Part shown: piece after piece, positions 48,190-56,241 of the stretch | How positions within the stretch are numbered: the stretch's first letter is position 1 | Layout: the number at the start of each line of letters is the position of its first letter | Source: JAFEDN01 sp963844565 | GTDB lineage: Bacteria; Pseudomonadota; Gammaproteobacteria; Coxiellales; Coxiellaceae | Direction of reading: 5' to 3' | Assembly (NCBI GenBank): GCA_963844565.1 | Contig: CAWJON010000002.1 | Span: forward strand, 930,001-994,000 | Length of the DNA stretch: 64,000 nucleotides | Position numbers and translations under genes: made by a program | The notes under the pieces: generated by a model | Database searches by the model: none | What the model was told of the DNA's origin: nothing | Seen by the model: the letters and a program-made list of their open reading frames with translations, nothing else

Positions 48190-48310
48190 TTTTTGCTTTT
48201 TATTTTTTCTTTAAGGCGATACTTTTGTTTCATCATTTTAGTTGGTTTGGCTGGGATGAAAAATTTTTATCATATTTTACCTAAAAATACAAGCATTTAA
48301 AGGTGTTGGC

Positions 48311-48763
48311 TTATAGTATCAAACAACAGCGAGTAGGCTCAAGTTCCTCTTTTAATACCGCACATTTCGATCGCCATTTTTCTATCTCTTTTATGGCGCT
48401 GATGTCTGAAGATAAACAACCGGTTTTATAAAACTGGGTCATGGCGACTTTTGAGAGATATTGTTCAAAATTATGCGTTAAAAGAAACTCTAATTTTCCT
48501 TCCTGATTAAGTGTAGAATAATATCTTCTCTCTTTATCAATTTGTTTTATTTTTGAATTAGCCAATAATTTAAGCCAATGGAAATAAGCTGCTTGGATAA
48601 TCCCAATACTTTGATCTAGACTGTTATTCTGCTGAATATACAATTGATCTAATTTTAGAATCCATTGAGAAAGCGCCTCTGAAGGGTCGATTTGTAAGGA
48701 TAGATAATTGGATCCTACTAATCGAAAATTTATTTTTGGATAATAATATCCAATAGCGTTCAT
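48311..48763 (-). CDS. Small hypothetical protein with C-terminal CaaX-like motif
   Basis: I do not recognise the body of this 150-residue helical protein. Its last residues are EPTRCCLIL, so the final four, CLIL, fit a CaaX box with terminal Leu (geranylgeranylation type), preceded by another Cys, as in the host GTPases RalA and RalB (RCCIL/RCCLL). Bacteria lack prenyltransferases, but Legionella effectors are known to use host ones. The protein is soluble with no signal peptide. It follows the effector-like 580-aa gene's start on the same strand. The tail is read directly from the sequence; host prenylation is inference. Confidence 0.65.
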   Translation of the reverse strand: MNAIGYYYPKINFRLVGSNYLSLQIDPSEALSQWILKLDQLYIQQNNSLDQSIGIIQAAYFHWLKLLANSKIKQIDKERRYYSTLNQEGKLEFLLTHNFEQYLSKVAMTQFYKTGCLSSDISAIKEIEKWRSKCAVLKEELEPTRCCLIL

Positions 48764-49065
48764 AATAATTTGAATTTTTTTTTGGATAGATTTTGTTTTA
48801 TTATAGGCCGCATCTAAAGATTGCGGATAAGGAAATTGTTGTATTAGTAACTCTATATTTATTGTTTTTAATTATTAATTTGTTAATTTGGACGCCCTTC
48901 ATAATTTGTATATTTTATTGTAAATCATTCAAATCGTGACCTGTCGTGACCCCTTGATTCCGGCAAATTTCCGGCAGACAAATTTTAGCTTAATGAAGCG
49001 GAACTGAGGATCCATTATCAAAGAATAATTTGTTTTATAGATACCATATGGTATAATTAACATAT
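48764..49065. other. AT-rich spacer upstream of the TumE-type module
   Basis: There is no gene. It contains a direct repeat ttccggcaaatttccggca near 48958-48976, and the promoter/operator of the toxin-antitoxin pair at its right end. Confidence 0.5.
49030..49057 (+). promoter_or_regulatory. Promoter with 14-bp palindromic operator
   Basis: TTGTTT (49030-49035) and a perfect TATAAT (49052-49057) are spaced by 16 bases. A perfect palindrome ataccatatggtat (49041-49054) overlaps the -10 box, as expected for an autoregulatory operator. Transcription would begin within 1-2 bases of the ATG at 49066, so the toxin mRNA may be leaderless; no Shine-Dalgarno is present. Confidence 0.65.
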
Positions 49066-49368
49066 ATGGCAGCAAAATTAATTTTACGCCGGAGGCATGA
49101 GTTTGAAGATGGTTCCTTTGCAGAATTGGTAATATGGCAATTGCCACAAAAAACTCCGGATCGTCCTCATGGATTAAAGTATCGCCTATATTATGGTGAT
49201 GCCGAAGGGCAGTGTTTAGTCCGTTATGACAATGAAACTGGAAAAGGCGATCATAAACATCTAGGTGAGGAAGAAGTGGCTTATCAATTTGTGGATGTTA
49301 AGACCTTATTGAAAGATTTTCAACGTGATATTTACCGTTGCCAAAAGATAAGGAGGAAAATGAAATGA
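49066..49368 (+). CDS. TumE-family toxin (DUF6516)
   Basis: The 100-residue protein reads AELVIWQLP, HGLKYRLYYGDAEGQCLVRY and GKGDHKHLGEEE, the conserved blocks of the DUF6516/TumE family, toxins paired with winged-helix antitoxins. Its end overlaps the regulator gene by 4 bases (ATGA). The toxin-first order is usual in this family. The target of the toxin is not known to me. Confidence 0.82.
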   Translation: MAAKLILRRRHEFEDGSFAELVIWQLPQKTPDRPHGLKYRLYYGDAEGQCLVRYDNETGKGDHKHLGEEEVAYQFVDVKTLLKDFQRDIYRCQKIRRKMK

Positions 49369-49796
49369 ACAAAAGAAAATTAACTGTTAAGGTTAGCTCA
49401 TTCGATGAGGCATTAACAGATTTTAAGATTGCATGGGGAAAAGCTGAAGCGGGGGAGAAATTCGCCATCCCTATAGAAATAATTGGCTTTGAAAATGCGA
49501 CTTTGTTGATAAAAACTTTGACTCCTAGACGATTAGAGCTATTGCAGAAACTGCATGCTATGGGTAATAGCAGTATACGTGCTTTAGCCAAAAAGCTAGA
49601 GCGAGATTATAGTAATGTCCACCAAGATGTGGAAATCCTATGCAAAGCAGGTTTATTGCTTAAGGATAAAAAAGGACGCTATTCGATGCCTTGGGAAAAG
49701 ATTATTACTGAGATTCCGATGACCCAATTGATAGATTCTCCTAGGACTGTTTCCAAAGGGCATCCTGCATATCATTCTCATGCGTCACACAGATAA
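49365..49796 (+). CDS. Winged-helix antitoxin/regulator (HVO_A0114-like)
   Basis: From the start at 49365 (strong aggaggaaaa site) the protein has 143 residues. It carries a MarR-like winged helix: LTPRRLELLQKLHAMGNSS, IRALAKKLERDYSNVHQDVE, and GLLLKDKKGRYSMPW, as in HVO_A0114-type regulators that partner TumE toxins. It probably binds the palindrome at 49041-49054 and neutralises the toxin. The C-terminal 25 residues are not conserved. Confidence 0.82.
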   Translation: MNKRKLTVKVSSFDEALTDFKIAWGKAEAGEKFAIPIEIIGFENATLLIKTLTPRRLELLQKLHAMGNSSIRALAKKLERDYSNVHQDVEILCKAGLLLKDKKGRYSMPWEKIITEIPMTQLIDSPRTVSKGHPAYHSHASHR

Positions 49797-50239
49797 TTGA
49801 TATAAATCGAGGGACGGGAAGGCAGTTATCTATTCTAAGTTAATGTTACCCTGGCTGGAAATTCATGGCGTAGAACATCATAATCCTGATACGGCTTGTC
49901 TCTTTGAAACTTGTCATGTCTGTCACCAATAAATTACTTAGGCCTGTCTATATCGTGGCTCCGAAACTCAAAATGATCAAATAATTATCAAAGATCTGTG
50001 CATAATGTTTAATAGATTTGCAGGTTCAGTTAAATTGTGATAAATAGTAAAACCAGGACATAATAGTGAATTAATTTTTCATTGTTTTTAAGGTATTTAA
50101 ATGATTAAAACTTTTAAAAATAACTTGCCCAACAGACTGTTGACACAACTTCAAAAACCAAAAGATGAAGTTCATGATTTTCTTTCTTTTGATTAAATGA
50201 GATTCTTAAAAATTTAAAAATTACTAAGGGATAAAGCAA
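49797..50239. other. Spacer with a gene remnant and a tiny open frame
   Basis: A 43-codon open stretch at 49801-49932 has no good start and ends FETCHVCHQ; it reads like the C-terminal end of a lost gene (it contains CxxCH, the heme motif, perhaps by chance). A 31-codon frame at 50101-50196 (MIKTFKNNLPNRLLTQLQ...) follows aaggtatttaa and could be a small protein. Neither is recognised. Confidence 0.3.
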
Positions 50240-51796
50240 ATGCACAAAATGAGAATTCAGAATAATCATTTTCAACAAACCAAACGTAAAAAAGTTCGGT
50301 TTCCATCAGACGAAGAACTCATTTTAAAAAATAAATCTATTTATTCCATCATTGCTAATTATATCATAGTTTTTCGTTTGATTAACTGGCGAGTTCCTTT
50401 AGAAAACCAAAATTTGGTTAGGAATTATTGTATTGGGGTCTATCTACCTAAAATATCTCAAGTATTAACTCAATTAAATGTTTCAAATAAAAAAATAAGT
50501 TCCGCTCTTGCACTTTGCCGCAAGCTTATGCATAAACTGACTATGAATCCTGAAATAAATTCAAGTTGGGCAACTGCCTGTTGGGTAGATCAATATCGTA
50601 GAATTACTTGTAAAGATTTCGTAACCTTATCCGACCCATTTGAAGAAATGAGCCTACTGCGTATAAGAGTTCGTGCGAGAAATATACCTGTCACTCGTGA
50701 ATCCAAGCGGGAGGGCAATATTCAATACACAGAACAGCTTGGCAGATTTTTTGAAGACATGCCAAAGAGTGCAGGAACCACGCGTACTATAATTTTTTGG
50801 TTATATGCTGCAAGCCAGTTTACATCAGTACCCGTAGTTATGACTGCAGGCAGTTATTTTGATATTGAATATTTGCAATTAAGTTGGAATCCTATACCAA
50901 TGCTCGGGATAGCTGGAGCTTCTCTTATTACTTATTTTGCATATCGAGCGGTAAAGGAATTGATTCATTTTGATTTTACCAAAAATCAATTTACCCTGGA
51001 TAAAATGAGCGAAGAATGCCAAGCTGCCTTATTTAAAGAGATTTCAGATTACTTATACCCCACCCAATTTCAAACTGAAAAATATGATCAAGATCAAGAT
51101 GATTCATTGGAAGACTCTGAACCAGATTCAAAGTTTATGCCACCATCAACCAATCCAAAAGATTTAGACACTGATATCATTTCACCACCATTACCAGCAC
51201 TTCCCAATACTGGCTTTCCCAAAGAAGAGAAATATGCAGAAGAAGAAAAACCTCGGAAAAATCCAAAACGGAAAACAGCCCGATCTTCCAATTTTGACAA
51301 TCAACAAGCTGCTCATTCGCCAACTTTTGAACATTCACATCTTCCTCCGCCTTTAAATCTCGTATGGGAAACAAAGACTTACGGCACAATCGAATATTGG
51401 TTTGGACATCCAGAAACCTATCGGCTTTGGACCCTCCTGCCGCAACTTCGAGAGTATTGTGAAAAAAACTTTGTCCATTTTCCGACTAAAAAGCTTAAAG
51501 AAGAAAATGATTCAAAAGCAGTTGATCACTACAAACTAACTGCAGAAATTGGACGACTAGTTTCAGATACTGATAGATCTGGATTTGTTTGGGCTCCTAC
51601 TGGCATAAAATTAAAAACATTCTCAAAATATTATAAAGATTTTCGTATGAATTTCCTTTTATTTCAAGGTAACCCTGTTCATGCGCCTCCAGGATATCAA
51701 AATGCTCAAGTTCGTATTGGCCAAAATATTACACCACAAAGTCATGGATCAGATGAAGAACAAGCATTGTACCAAAGACCTGCTTATAAAATTTGA
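50240..51796 (+). CDS. Hypothetical membrane protein with Pro-rich acidic linker
   Basis: I do not recognise this 518-residue protein. It starts with a basic stretch (QQTKRKKVRFP), has a helical domain, and then two hydrophobic segments at about residues 182-200 and 220-236 (ligand-free hairpin: TIIFWLYAASQF and MLGIAGASLITYFAY). Next comes an acidic, proline-rich linker (SPPLPALPNTG; KPRKNPKRKTAR). The C-terminal 150 residues look folded (YGTIEYWFGHPETYRLW). Two close membrane segments with both ends on one side fit an effector that inserts in host membranes, but this is inference. An ATG at 50249 is an alternative start. Confidence 0.65.
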   Translation: MHKMRIQNNHFQQTKRKKVRFPSDEELILKNKSIYSIIANYIIVFRLINWRVPLENQNLVRNYCIGVYLPKISQVLTQLNVSNKKISSALALCRKLMHKLTMNPEINSSWATACWVDQYRRITCKDFVTLSDPFEEMSLLRIRVRARNIPVTRESKREGNIQYTEQLGRFFEDMPKSAGTTRTIIFWLYAASQFTSVPVVMTAGSYFDIEYLQLSWNPIPMLGIAGASLITYFAYRAVKELIHFDFTKNQFTLDKMSEECQAALFKEISDYLYPTQFQTEKYDQDQDDSLEDSEPDSKFMPPSTNPKDLDTDIISPPLPALPNTGFPKEEKYAEEEKPRKNPKRKTARSSNFDNQQAAHSPTFEHSHLPPPLNLVWETKTYGTIEYWFGHPETYRLWTLLPQLREYCEKNFVHFPTKKLKEENDSKAVDHYKLTAEIGRLVSDTDRSGFVWAPTGIKLKTFSKYYKDFRMNFLLFQGNPVHAPPGYQNAQVRIGQNITPQSHGSDEEQALYQRPAYKI

Positions 51797-52036
51797 AATA
51801 GACGAATTAAATTTATACTCTTTGGCGCTTTAAGAAACAATTTATATTTCACAATAATTTACAGGTATATTTTCAAAATTAATTTTTTTTTCAGATGAGT
51901 ATTGAATAAGGTGAATCTGACACCTTTTGAGTAAGCGTCAAAAAATCCTCCCCCTTAAATAAATTTTTTTATAGGTTAAAATGGCATGAATATTCTGAGG
52001 GTCGAGATAACTATTTGATTATATTGAAAAATAAAA

Positions 52037-52109
<73 letters not shown>

Positions 52110-52149
52110 TAAAATCTGCTGTCCATTAAACCTAGCCCAATGGCTAGAG

Positions 52150-52434
52150 TCAAGTTTTTTGATTGCTTTCTTCGGGTTTGTAACCGGGTGGGAGAGTGCT
52201 TCCTCCTTCAAAAAGAAATTTAATCATTTCCTTTTCTAGAAGAGCTCTGGCCTTTGGTTCAACTAGGCTCAATCTATATTCGTTGATTAACTTGGTTTGA
52301 TGTTCTAACCATAAATTCCATGCAGCCTTTGAAATTTTTTCGTAAATTCTTTTGCCAACTTCGCCCGGATAGGGAGGGGTGTCAAACCCTTCGGCCTCTT
52401 TCTGTAATTTTTCACAAAAAACTATTCTTGTCAT
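52150..52434 (-). CDS. yggX: Fe(2+)-trafficking/oxidative damage protection protein YggX
   Basis: The 94-residue protein begins MTRIVFCEKLQKEAEGFDTP with the single conserved cysteine and has GKRIYEKISKAAWNLWLEHQ, diagnostic of YggX. It protects iron-sulfur proteins from oxidation and may carry iron. It overlaps the mutY stop by 4 bases; mutY-yggX pairing is a standard gammaproteobacterial operon and makes sense because MutY holds a 4Fe-4S cluster. Confidence 0.96.
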   Translation of the reverse strand: MTRIVFCEKLQKEAEGFDTPPYPGEVGKRIYEKISKAAWNLWLEHQTKLINEYRLSLVEPKARALLEKEMIKFLFEGGSTLPPGYKPEESNQKT

Positions 52435-53519
52435 TGGTTGTTCTCTGAAGTAACCATTTGCTGGTTTATTAGTTGTTGTAATAATTTAGTTGTTGGGGCT
52501 GGAAGCCCTCCTGGTAAAGGATCTCCCAATTTATACCAAATATAAGTGTTGGATTCCATAATTTTTTTTCCAATGGCGGGTCTTATGGTCACAATAACTG
52601 GATATATGGTTAAATCGAAATGTGTAAAGGCATGCTTAAAAACAGCTAGAGGCTGCTGATTAAGAATTTGACTCTCAAATTCATTAAAACACCACTCTTC
52701 AAGCTTTTCGGCTATTGAGCATTCTGGAAAAGTCCACAATCCTCCCCATAAGCCACTAGGAGGACGTTTTTTTAATAGAACAACATCCTGATCGGCTTTT
52801 TTGAGAATCAACATTTGAATTTTCCGATGCAGTTTAACTGAGGAGGTTTTTGGAACTGGAAAGTAATCAGTCAGCTGTTGACGATGCGCTTCACATTTTT
52901 CATTGATAGGACACTCATTACATTTTGGCTTACGGCGGATACAAACCATTGCTCCTAGATCCATCATCGCCTGGTTATAAATGGAAAAATTGTCTTGAGG
53001 TGTATACTGTTCGCTCAATTCCCACAATTTTTTAATTACCTGAGTTTGAGAAATAGAACCCGGAAGAGCATGGTAACGTGCTAAGACTCTCTTTACATTG
53101 CCGTCCAATATAGGAGCGCGTATGTTGTGGCCTAGAGAGAGAATAGCGCCAGCGGTAGATTTTCCTATTCCGGGAAGTTCACAAAGTTCTTGAATGGTTT
53201 TGGGAAAGCACCCATTCTTTTCTCTATATAAGATTTGAGCGCACAGATGCAAATTCCTAGCTCTAGCGTAATAGCCTAATCCAGACCAGTAACTCAGTAC
53301 TTCATCTTGTTCGGCCTTGGCAAGTAATTTAATACTTGAGAATCTTTTTATAAACTTTTGATAATAACCAATAACTGTTGAGACTTGGGTTTGCTGGAGC
53401 ATAATTTCAGAAACCCATACCTTGAATGGATCGGGGTTTATTTGCCAAGGTAAAGAATGTCGCCCTTTGGCAGCTTGCCAAGAGATTAATGCATCAGAAA
53501 AATTATCAACAGCAGGCAT
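52431..53519 (-). CDS. mutY: A/G-specific adenine glycosylase MutY
   Basis: MutY removes adenine paired with 8-oxoguanine. The 362-residue protein (start ATG 53519; the upstream open frame runs into tRNA-Gly and is not coding) has LPWQ, the catalytic Glu in EIMLQQTQVSTVIGYY, the helix-hairpin-helix LPGIGKSTAGAIL, the Asp in LDGNVKRVL, and the cluster cysteines CIRRKPKCNECPINEKC. The C-terminal NUDIX-like domain with GLWGGLWTFPE recognises the oxidised base. All key residues are present. Confidence 0.96.
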   Translation of the reverse strand: MPAVDNFSDALISWQAAKGRHSLPWQINPDPFKVWVSEIMLQQTQVSTVIGYYQKFIKRFSSIKLLAKAEQDEVLSYWSGLGYYARARNLHLCAQILYREKNGCFPKTIQELCELPGIGKSTAGAILSLGHNIRAPILDGNVKRVLARYHALPGSISQTQVIKKLWELSEQYTPQDNFSIYNQAMMDLGAMVCIRRKPKCNECPINEKCEAHRQQLTDYFPVPKTSSVKLHRKIQMLILKKADQDVVLLKKRPPSGLWGGLWTFPECSIAEKLEEWCFNEFESQILNQQPLAVFKHAFTHFDLTIYPVIVTIRPAIGKKIMESNTYIWYKLGDPLPGGLPAPTTKLLQQLINQQMVTSENNQ

Positions 53520-53548
53520 TTGTGAAAGGATCCTGTAGAAATATGAAG

Positions 53549-53619
53549 AGCGGGTGATGGGAATCGAACCCACGCTATCAGCTTGGGAAGCTGAAGTTCT
53601 ACCATTGAACTACACCCGC
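53549..53619 (-). tRNA. tRNA-Gly (anticodon CCC)
   Basis: The minus strand reads gcgggtgtagttcaatggta at the 5' end. The anticodon stem tcagc/gctga encloses TTCCCAA, so the anticodon is CCC, not the commoner GCC. The T-arm is gtgggttcgattcccat, and the acceptor gcgggtg/cacccgc pairs fully, with discriminator T. Confidence 0.95.
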
Positions 53620-53690
53620 ATAAAAAAATCGAACTCTTATATTTGTGGTATTATATTCGATTTACAAAGAAGCGGATAGGCTTGACCATC

Positions 53691-54338
53691 ATGAAAGAAG
53701 TAAAATTCTTTACTCATATTAGAAGTTATGTAAAAAGAAAAAGTAAAATGACTCCGGGGCAATCGCGCGCCTATCTTACTTTAAGGTCTCGATATGAACT
53801 ATCCATTGACCAAGGAATAATTAATTTTTCTAAAGACTGTGTGCTTGAAATTGGTTTTGGAATGGGCCAGTCGTTATTAAAAATGTCATTAGAAAACCCT
53901 CATCTTCAGTATATAGGTATAGAGGTACATCGACCGGGTGTCGGCGCTTTATTGTCAAATATTGAAAAACATCAAGTTCAAAATATAGTTATTTATAATG
54001 AGGACGCGATTAACGTTCTAAATCAATGCATTAGAGATGATAGTTTAAGTAAAATTCAAATATTTTTCCCGGATCCTTGGCCAAAATTACGTCATCGAAA
54101 AAGACGATTGATACAGCCTGAATTTATTGCTTTGGTTTATAGAAAGCTGAAGAGGGGAGGATTTTTGTATTTAGCAACCGATTGGCCAGACTATGCTGAT
54201 CAAATGAATGAAGTTGTTTTGCAAAAACCAGGATTTGTTGTGGGTGAGAAAATCATAAGGCCGGTTACTAAATTTGAGCAAAAAGCGCTACAGTCCGGTG
54301 GAACAATTTATGATCTCGTTTTTATAAAAAAACCCTAA
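53691..54338 (+). CDS. trmB: tRNA (guanine-N7)-methyltransferase TrmB
   Basis: TrmB makes m7G46 in tRNA. From ATG 53691 the protein has 215 residues with IRSYVKRKSKMTPGQSRA, the SAM site LEIGFGMGQSLLKM, IGIEVHRPGVG, and the FPDPWPKLRHRKRRL motif that contacts tRNA. The upstream in-frame ATG at 53643 would add 16 unusual residues and is less likely. It converges with phhB, overlapping by 4 bases. Confidence 0.95.
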   Translation: MKEVKFFTHIRSYVKRKSKMTPGQSRAYLTLRSRYELSIDQGIINFSKDCVLEIGFGMGQSLLKMSLENPHLQYIGIEVHRPGVGALLSNIEKHQVQNIVIYNEDAINVLNQCIRDDSLSKIQIFFPDPWPKLRHRKRRLIQPEFIALVYRKLKRGGFLYLATDWPDYADQMNEVVLQKPGFVVGEKIIRPVTKFEQKALQSGGTIYDLVFIKKP

Positions 54339-54673
54339 GCGGATAAAGTGTTAATTCTTGCCGCACAAATAAAATCATTGGTGGAAAGACCATCTATAGC
54401 GTGGGTTGTAAAGATAATATCGCAATGATCGTAAGTGATCCTAATTGTTGGATGATGACCTTCTTGATTAATTATCCAAGCTACTGCATTGATAAAACTC
54501 ATTGTTTTGTTAAAACCTGTGAACTGAAAACGTCGTGAAATATTTTTCTTTTCTTTGTCATAGTTCCATCCCGCTACTTTGGATAGGGATTGGGAGATTT
54601 CTTCCTCCGACATGGGAGGCTCATTCCCTTCACAGGGGACACAATGCATGTTCACGAAATCATCCATGCTCAT
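54335..54673 (-). CDS. phhB: Pterin-4a-carbinolamine dehydratase
   Basis: The 112-residue protein has the family core: ISRRFQFTGFNKTMSFI, the catalytic region EGHHPTIRI, the YDHCDIIFTTHAIDGLSTND end, and the typical length. The enzyme regenerates tetrahydrobiopterin after phenylalanine hydroxylase and can act as a pterin-fold coactivator. No phenylalanine hydroxylase gene is seen nearby. It overlaps the trmB end by 4 bases tail to tail. Confidence 0.92.
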   Translation of the reverse strand: MSMDDFVNMHCVPCEGNEPPMSEEEISQSLSKVAGWNYDKEKKNISRRFQFTGFNKTMSFINAVAWIINQEGHHPTIRITYDHCDIIFTTHAIDGLSTNDFICAARINTLSA

Positions 54674-54776
54674 AAATCTAGACTAAAAAAATTGAGATTA
54701 CAAATTTTACTTTTGTTTTTAACTTTAATGAACTAAAATCAGCCTTTATCACTATCATTCAAAATGAGGAAAATCT

Positions 54777-55154
54777 ATGTCAAGTGCTTTCATTGTCACC
54801 ATCGTTGTGATCGTTGTTTTGATTTTGGCTACTGTATTTACTTTGCGTATAAGGAATAAAGCCCGTTTTGCTTCAAAAAAAACTTCTGAGCCACAAGAAG
54901 GGGATGTCAATAACAAACAAGTTTATGTGGGCAACTTATCCTATCAAGTTACAGAACAGAATCTTAAAGACTTTTTTTCCAAATATGGGAACATTACTCA
55001 AGTAAGGATCGTTAAAAATTACAGTTCGGGCCGATCTAAAGGTTTTGGATTTGTCACATTTGAAACGACTAAAGAAGCTGAAAATTCATTGGCTACACAC
55101 GGTCAGAAATATCAAGAAAGAACCATTGTTGTTCGTATTGCTAAGCCTCGATAA
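54777..55154 (+). CDS. Membrane-anchored RRM RNA-binding protein
   Basis: The 125-residue protein begins with a single strong membrane segment (AFIVTIVVIVVLILATVFTL), a short basic linker (RIRNKARFASKK), and then one RRM domain at about residues 48-125 with RNP2 (VYVGNL) and RNP1 (RSKGFGFVTF) intact. Bacterial RRM proteins are usually soluble; an N-terminal anchor would hold the RNA-binding domain at the inner membrane on the cytoplasmic side. The ribosome site gaggaaa precedes the ATG. The ABC exporter follows 5 bases on. Confidence 0.88.
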   Translation: MSSAFIVTIVVIVVLILATVFTLRIRNKARFASKKTSEPQEGDVNNKQVYVGNLSYQVTEQNLKDFFSKYGNITQVRIVKNYSSGRSKGFGFVTFETTKEAENSLATHGQKYQERTIVVRIAKPR

Positions 55155-55159
55155 TTGAA

Positions 55160-56086
55160 ATGTCAACCTATGCTTTGGATATTAAATCCTTAACCAAGGT
55201 TTATGAGACTGGAGTAGAGGCTTTACAAGGAATTGATATTAAAGTTGAAGTGGGTGATTTCTTTGCTTTATTGGGTCCCAATGGGGCTGGAAAATCAACT
55301 CTAATCGGAATATTAACTTCCTTGGTTAATAAGTCTGGCGGCAAAGTAAAAATTTTTGATTATGATATCGACAAAGATATTTCTTTGGCGAAATCAACGA
55401 TTGGCGTTGTTCCACAAGAATTCAACATGAATATTTTTGATAACTGCCTCGATACATTATTTTATCAGGCTGGATATTATGGAATTTCTCATCAGAAAGC
55501 AAAAGAACAAGTTGATTATTATCTTAACAAGCTAGGTTTGTGGGAAAAGCGATTCTCAATCGTCAGTTCACTTTCCGGTGGAATGAAAAGAAGGCTTATG
55601 ATAGCCAGAGCGTTAATACATAATCCACGTATGCTGGTCTTGGATGAGCCCACTGCAGGAATTGATATTGAAACACGTAGAAGTATGTGGCAATTTTTAA
55701 CTGAGTTAAATAATCAAGGGGTGACTATTATCTTAACTACGCATTATTTAGAAGAGGCGGAAAATCTTTGTCGGAATATTGCCATCATTGATAAAGGCAA
55801 AATCGTTGCGCATACATCGATGACAAACTTCCTGCGAAGGCTTAATAAAGAAAGATTTATCTTGTACTTAAAAGAACCTTATAAAGAATTACCTTTGATT
55901 GAAGGTTATACGATTTTCCCGGTTAATCAAAATACCCTCGAAGTTGAAATTTATGGAAAGCTAAATTTAAATTTTTTATTTGAAATGCTTAACAAGGAAA
56001 ACATCATTGTCGTCAGTATGCGCAATAAAACCAATCGATTAGAAGAGCTGTTTTTAGAATTAACATCCGGCAAGCCATGGGCATAA
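55160..56086 (+). CDS. yadG: ABC transporter ATP-binding protein (YadG-like)
   Basis: The 308-residue protein has Walker A (GPNGAGKST), the Q-loop (VPQEFN), the signature LSGGMKRRL, Walker B (MLVLDEPT) and the H-loop (TTHYLEEAE). It matches the YadG/DrrA-type ATPase of drug or polysaccharide exporters and pairs with the permease downstream. Its last codons (KPWA and the TAA stop) fall at the start of the palindromic repeat at 56079, so the repeat may have replaced the original C-terminus by a few residues. Confidence 0.93.
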   Translation: MSTYALDIKSLTKVYETGVEALQGIDIKVEVGDFFALLGPNGAGKSTLIGILTSLVNKSGGKVKIFDYDIDKDISLAKSTIGVVPQEFNMNIFDNCLDTLFYQAGYYGISHQKAKEQVDYYLNKLGLWEKRFSIVSSLSGGMKRRLMIARALIHNPRMLVLDEPTAGIDIETRRSMWQFLTELNNQGVTIILTTHYLEEAENLCRNIAIIDKGKIVAHTSMTNFLRRLNKERFILYLKEPYKELPLIEGYTIFPVNQNTLEVEIYGKLNLNFLFEMLNKENIIVVSMRNKTNRLEELFLELTSGKPWA

Positions 56087-56220
56087 GCCCGTGACATTGC
56101 GCAATGGGGGTTTCCAAAGGGGGAGAATGTGAATTCTCCCCCTTGGTCGCCCGTGCGGACTTGTTCGCGCGGAGCGAAATCTAACAGAGAAAATACCCCG
56201 GGCGTCAGCCCGAGGTATTT
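56079..56220 (+). repeat. Dispersed palindromic repeat, copy 2 (about 142 bp)
   Basis: It has the same order of hairpins as copy 1 at 13749-13889: gggcataagccc, aagggggagaat/attctccccctt, a tgttcgcgcggagcgaaatc block and taccccg...cgaggta. It sits between the ABC ATPase and permease genes, which would otherwise be adjacent, so it looks like an insertion into an operon. In a transcript it would form several hairpins that could lower or set apart permease expression. Confidence 0.8.
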
Positions 56221-56241
56221 TACGATGACTGAGAGAAAGCA

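Noticed and set aside
49801..49932. CxxCH heme motif in a 43-codon stretch
   Set aside because: No start, no signal peptide and no upstream gene body; more likely a chance motif in a gene remnant.
53520..53573. N-terminal extension of MutY
   Set aside because: The extra codons read through tRNA-Gly; the internal ATG at 53519 gives the normal family start.
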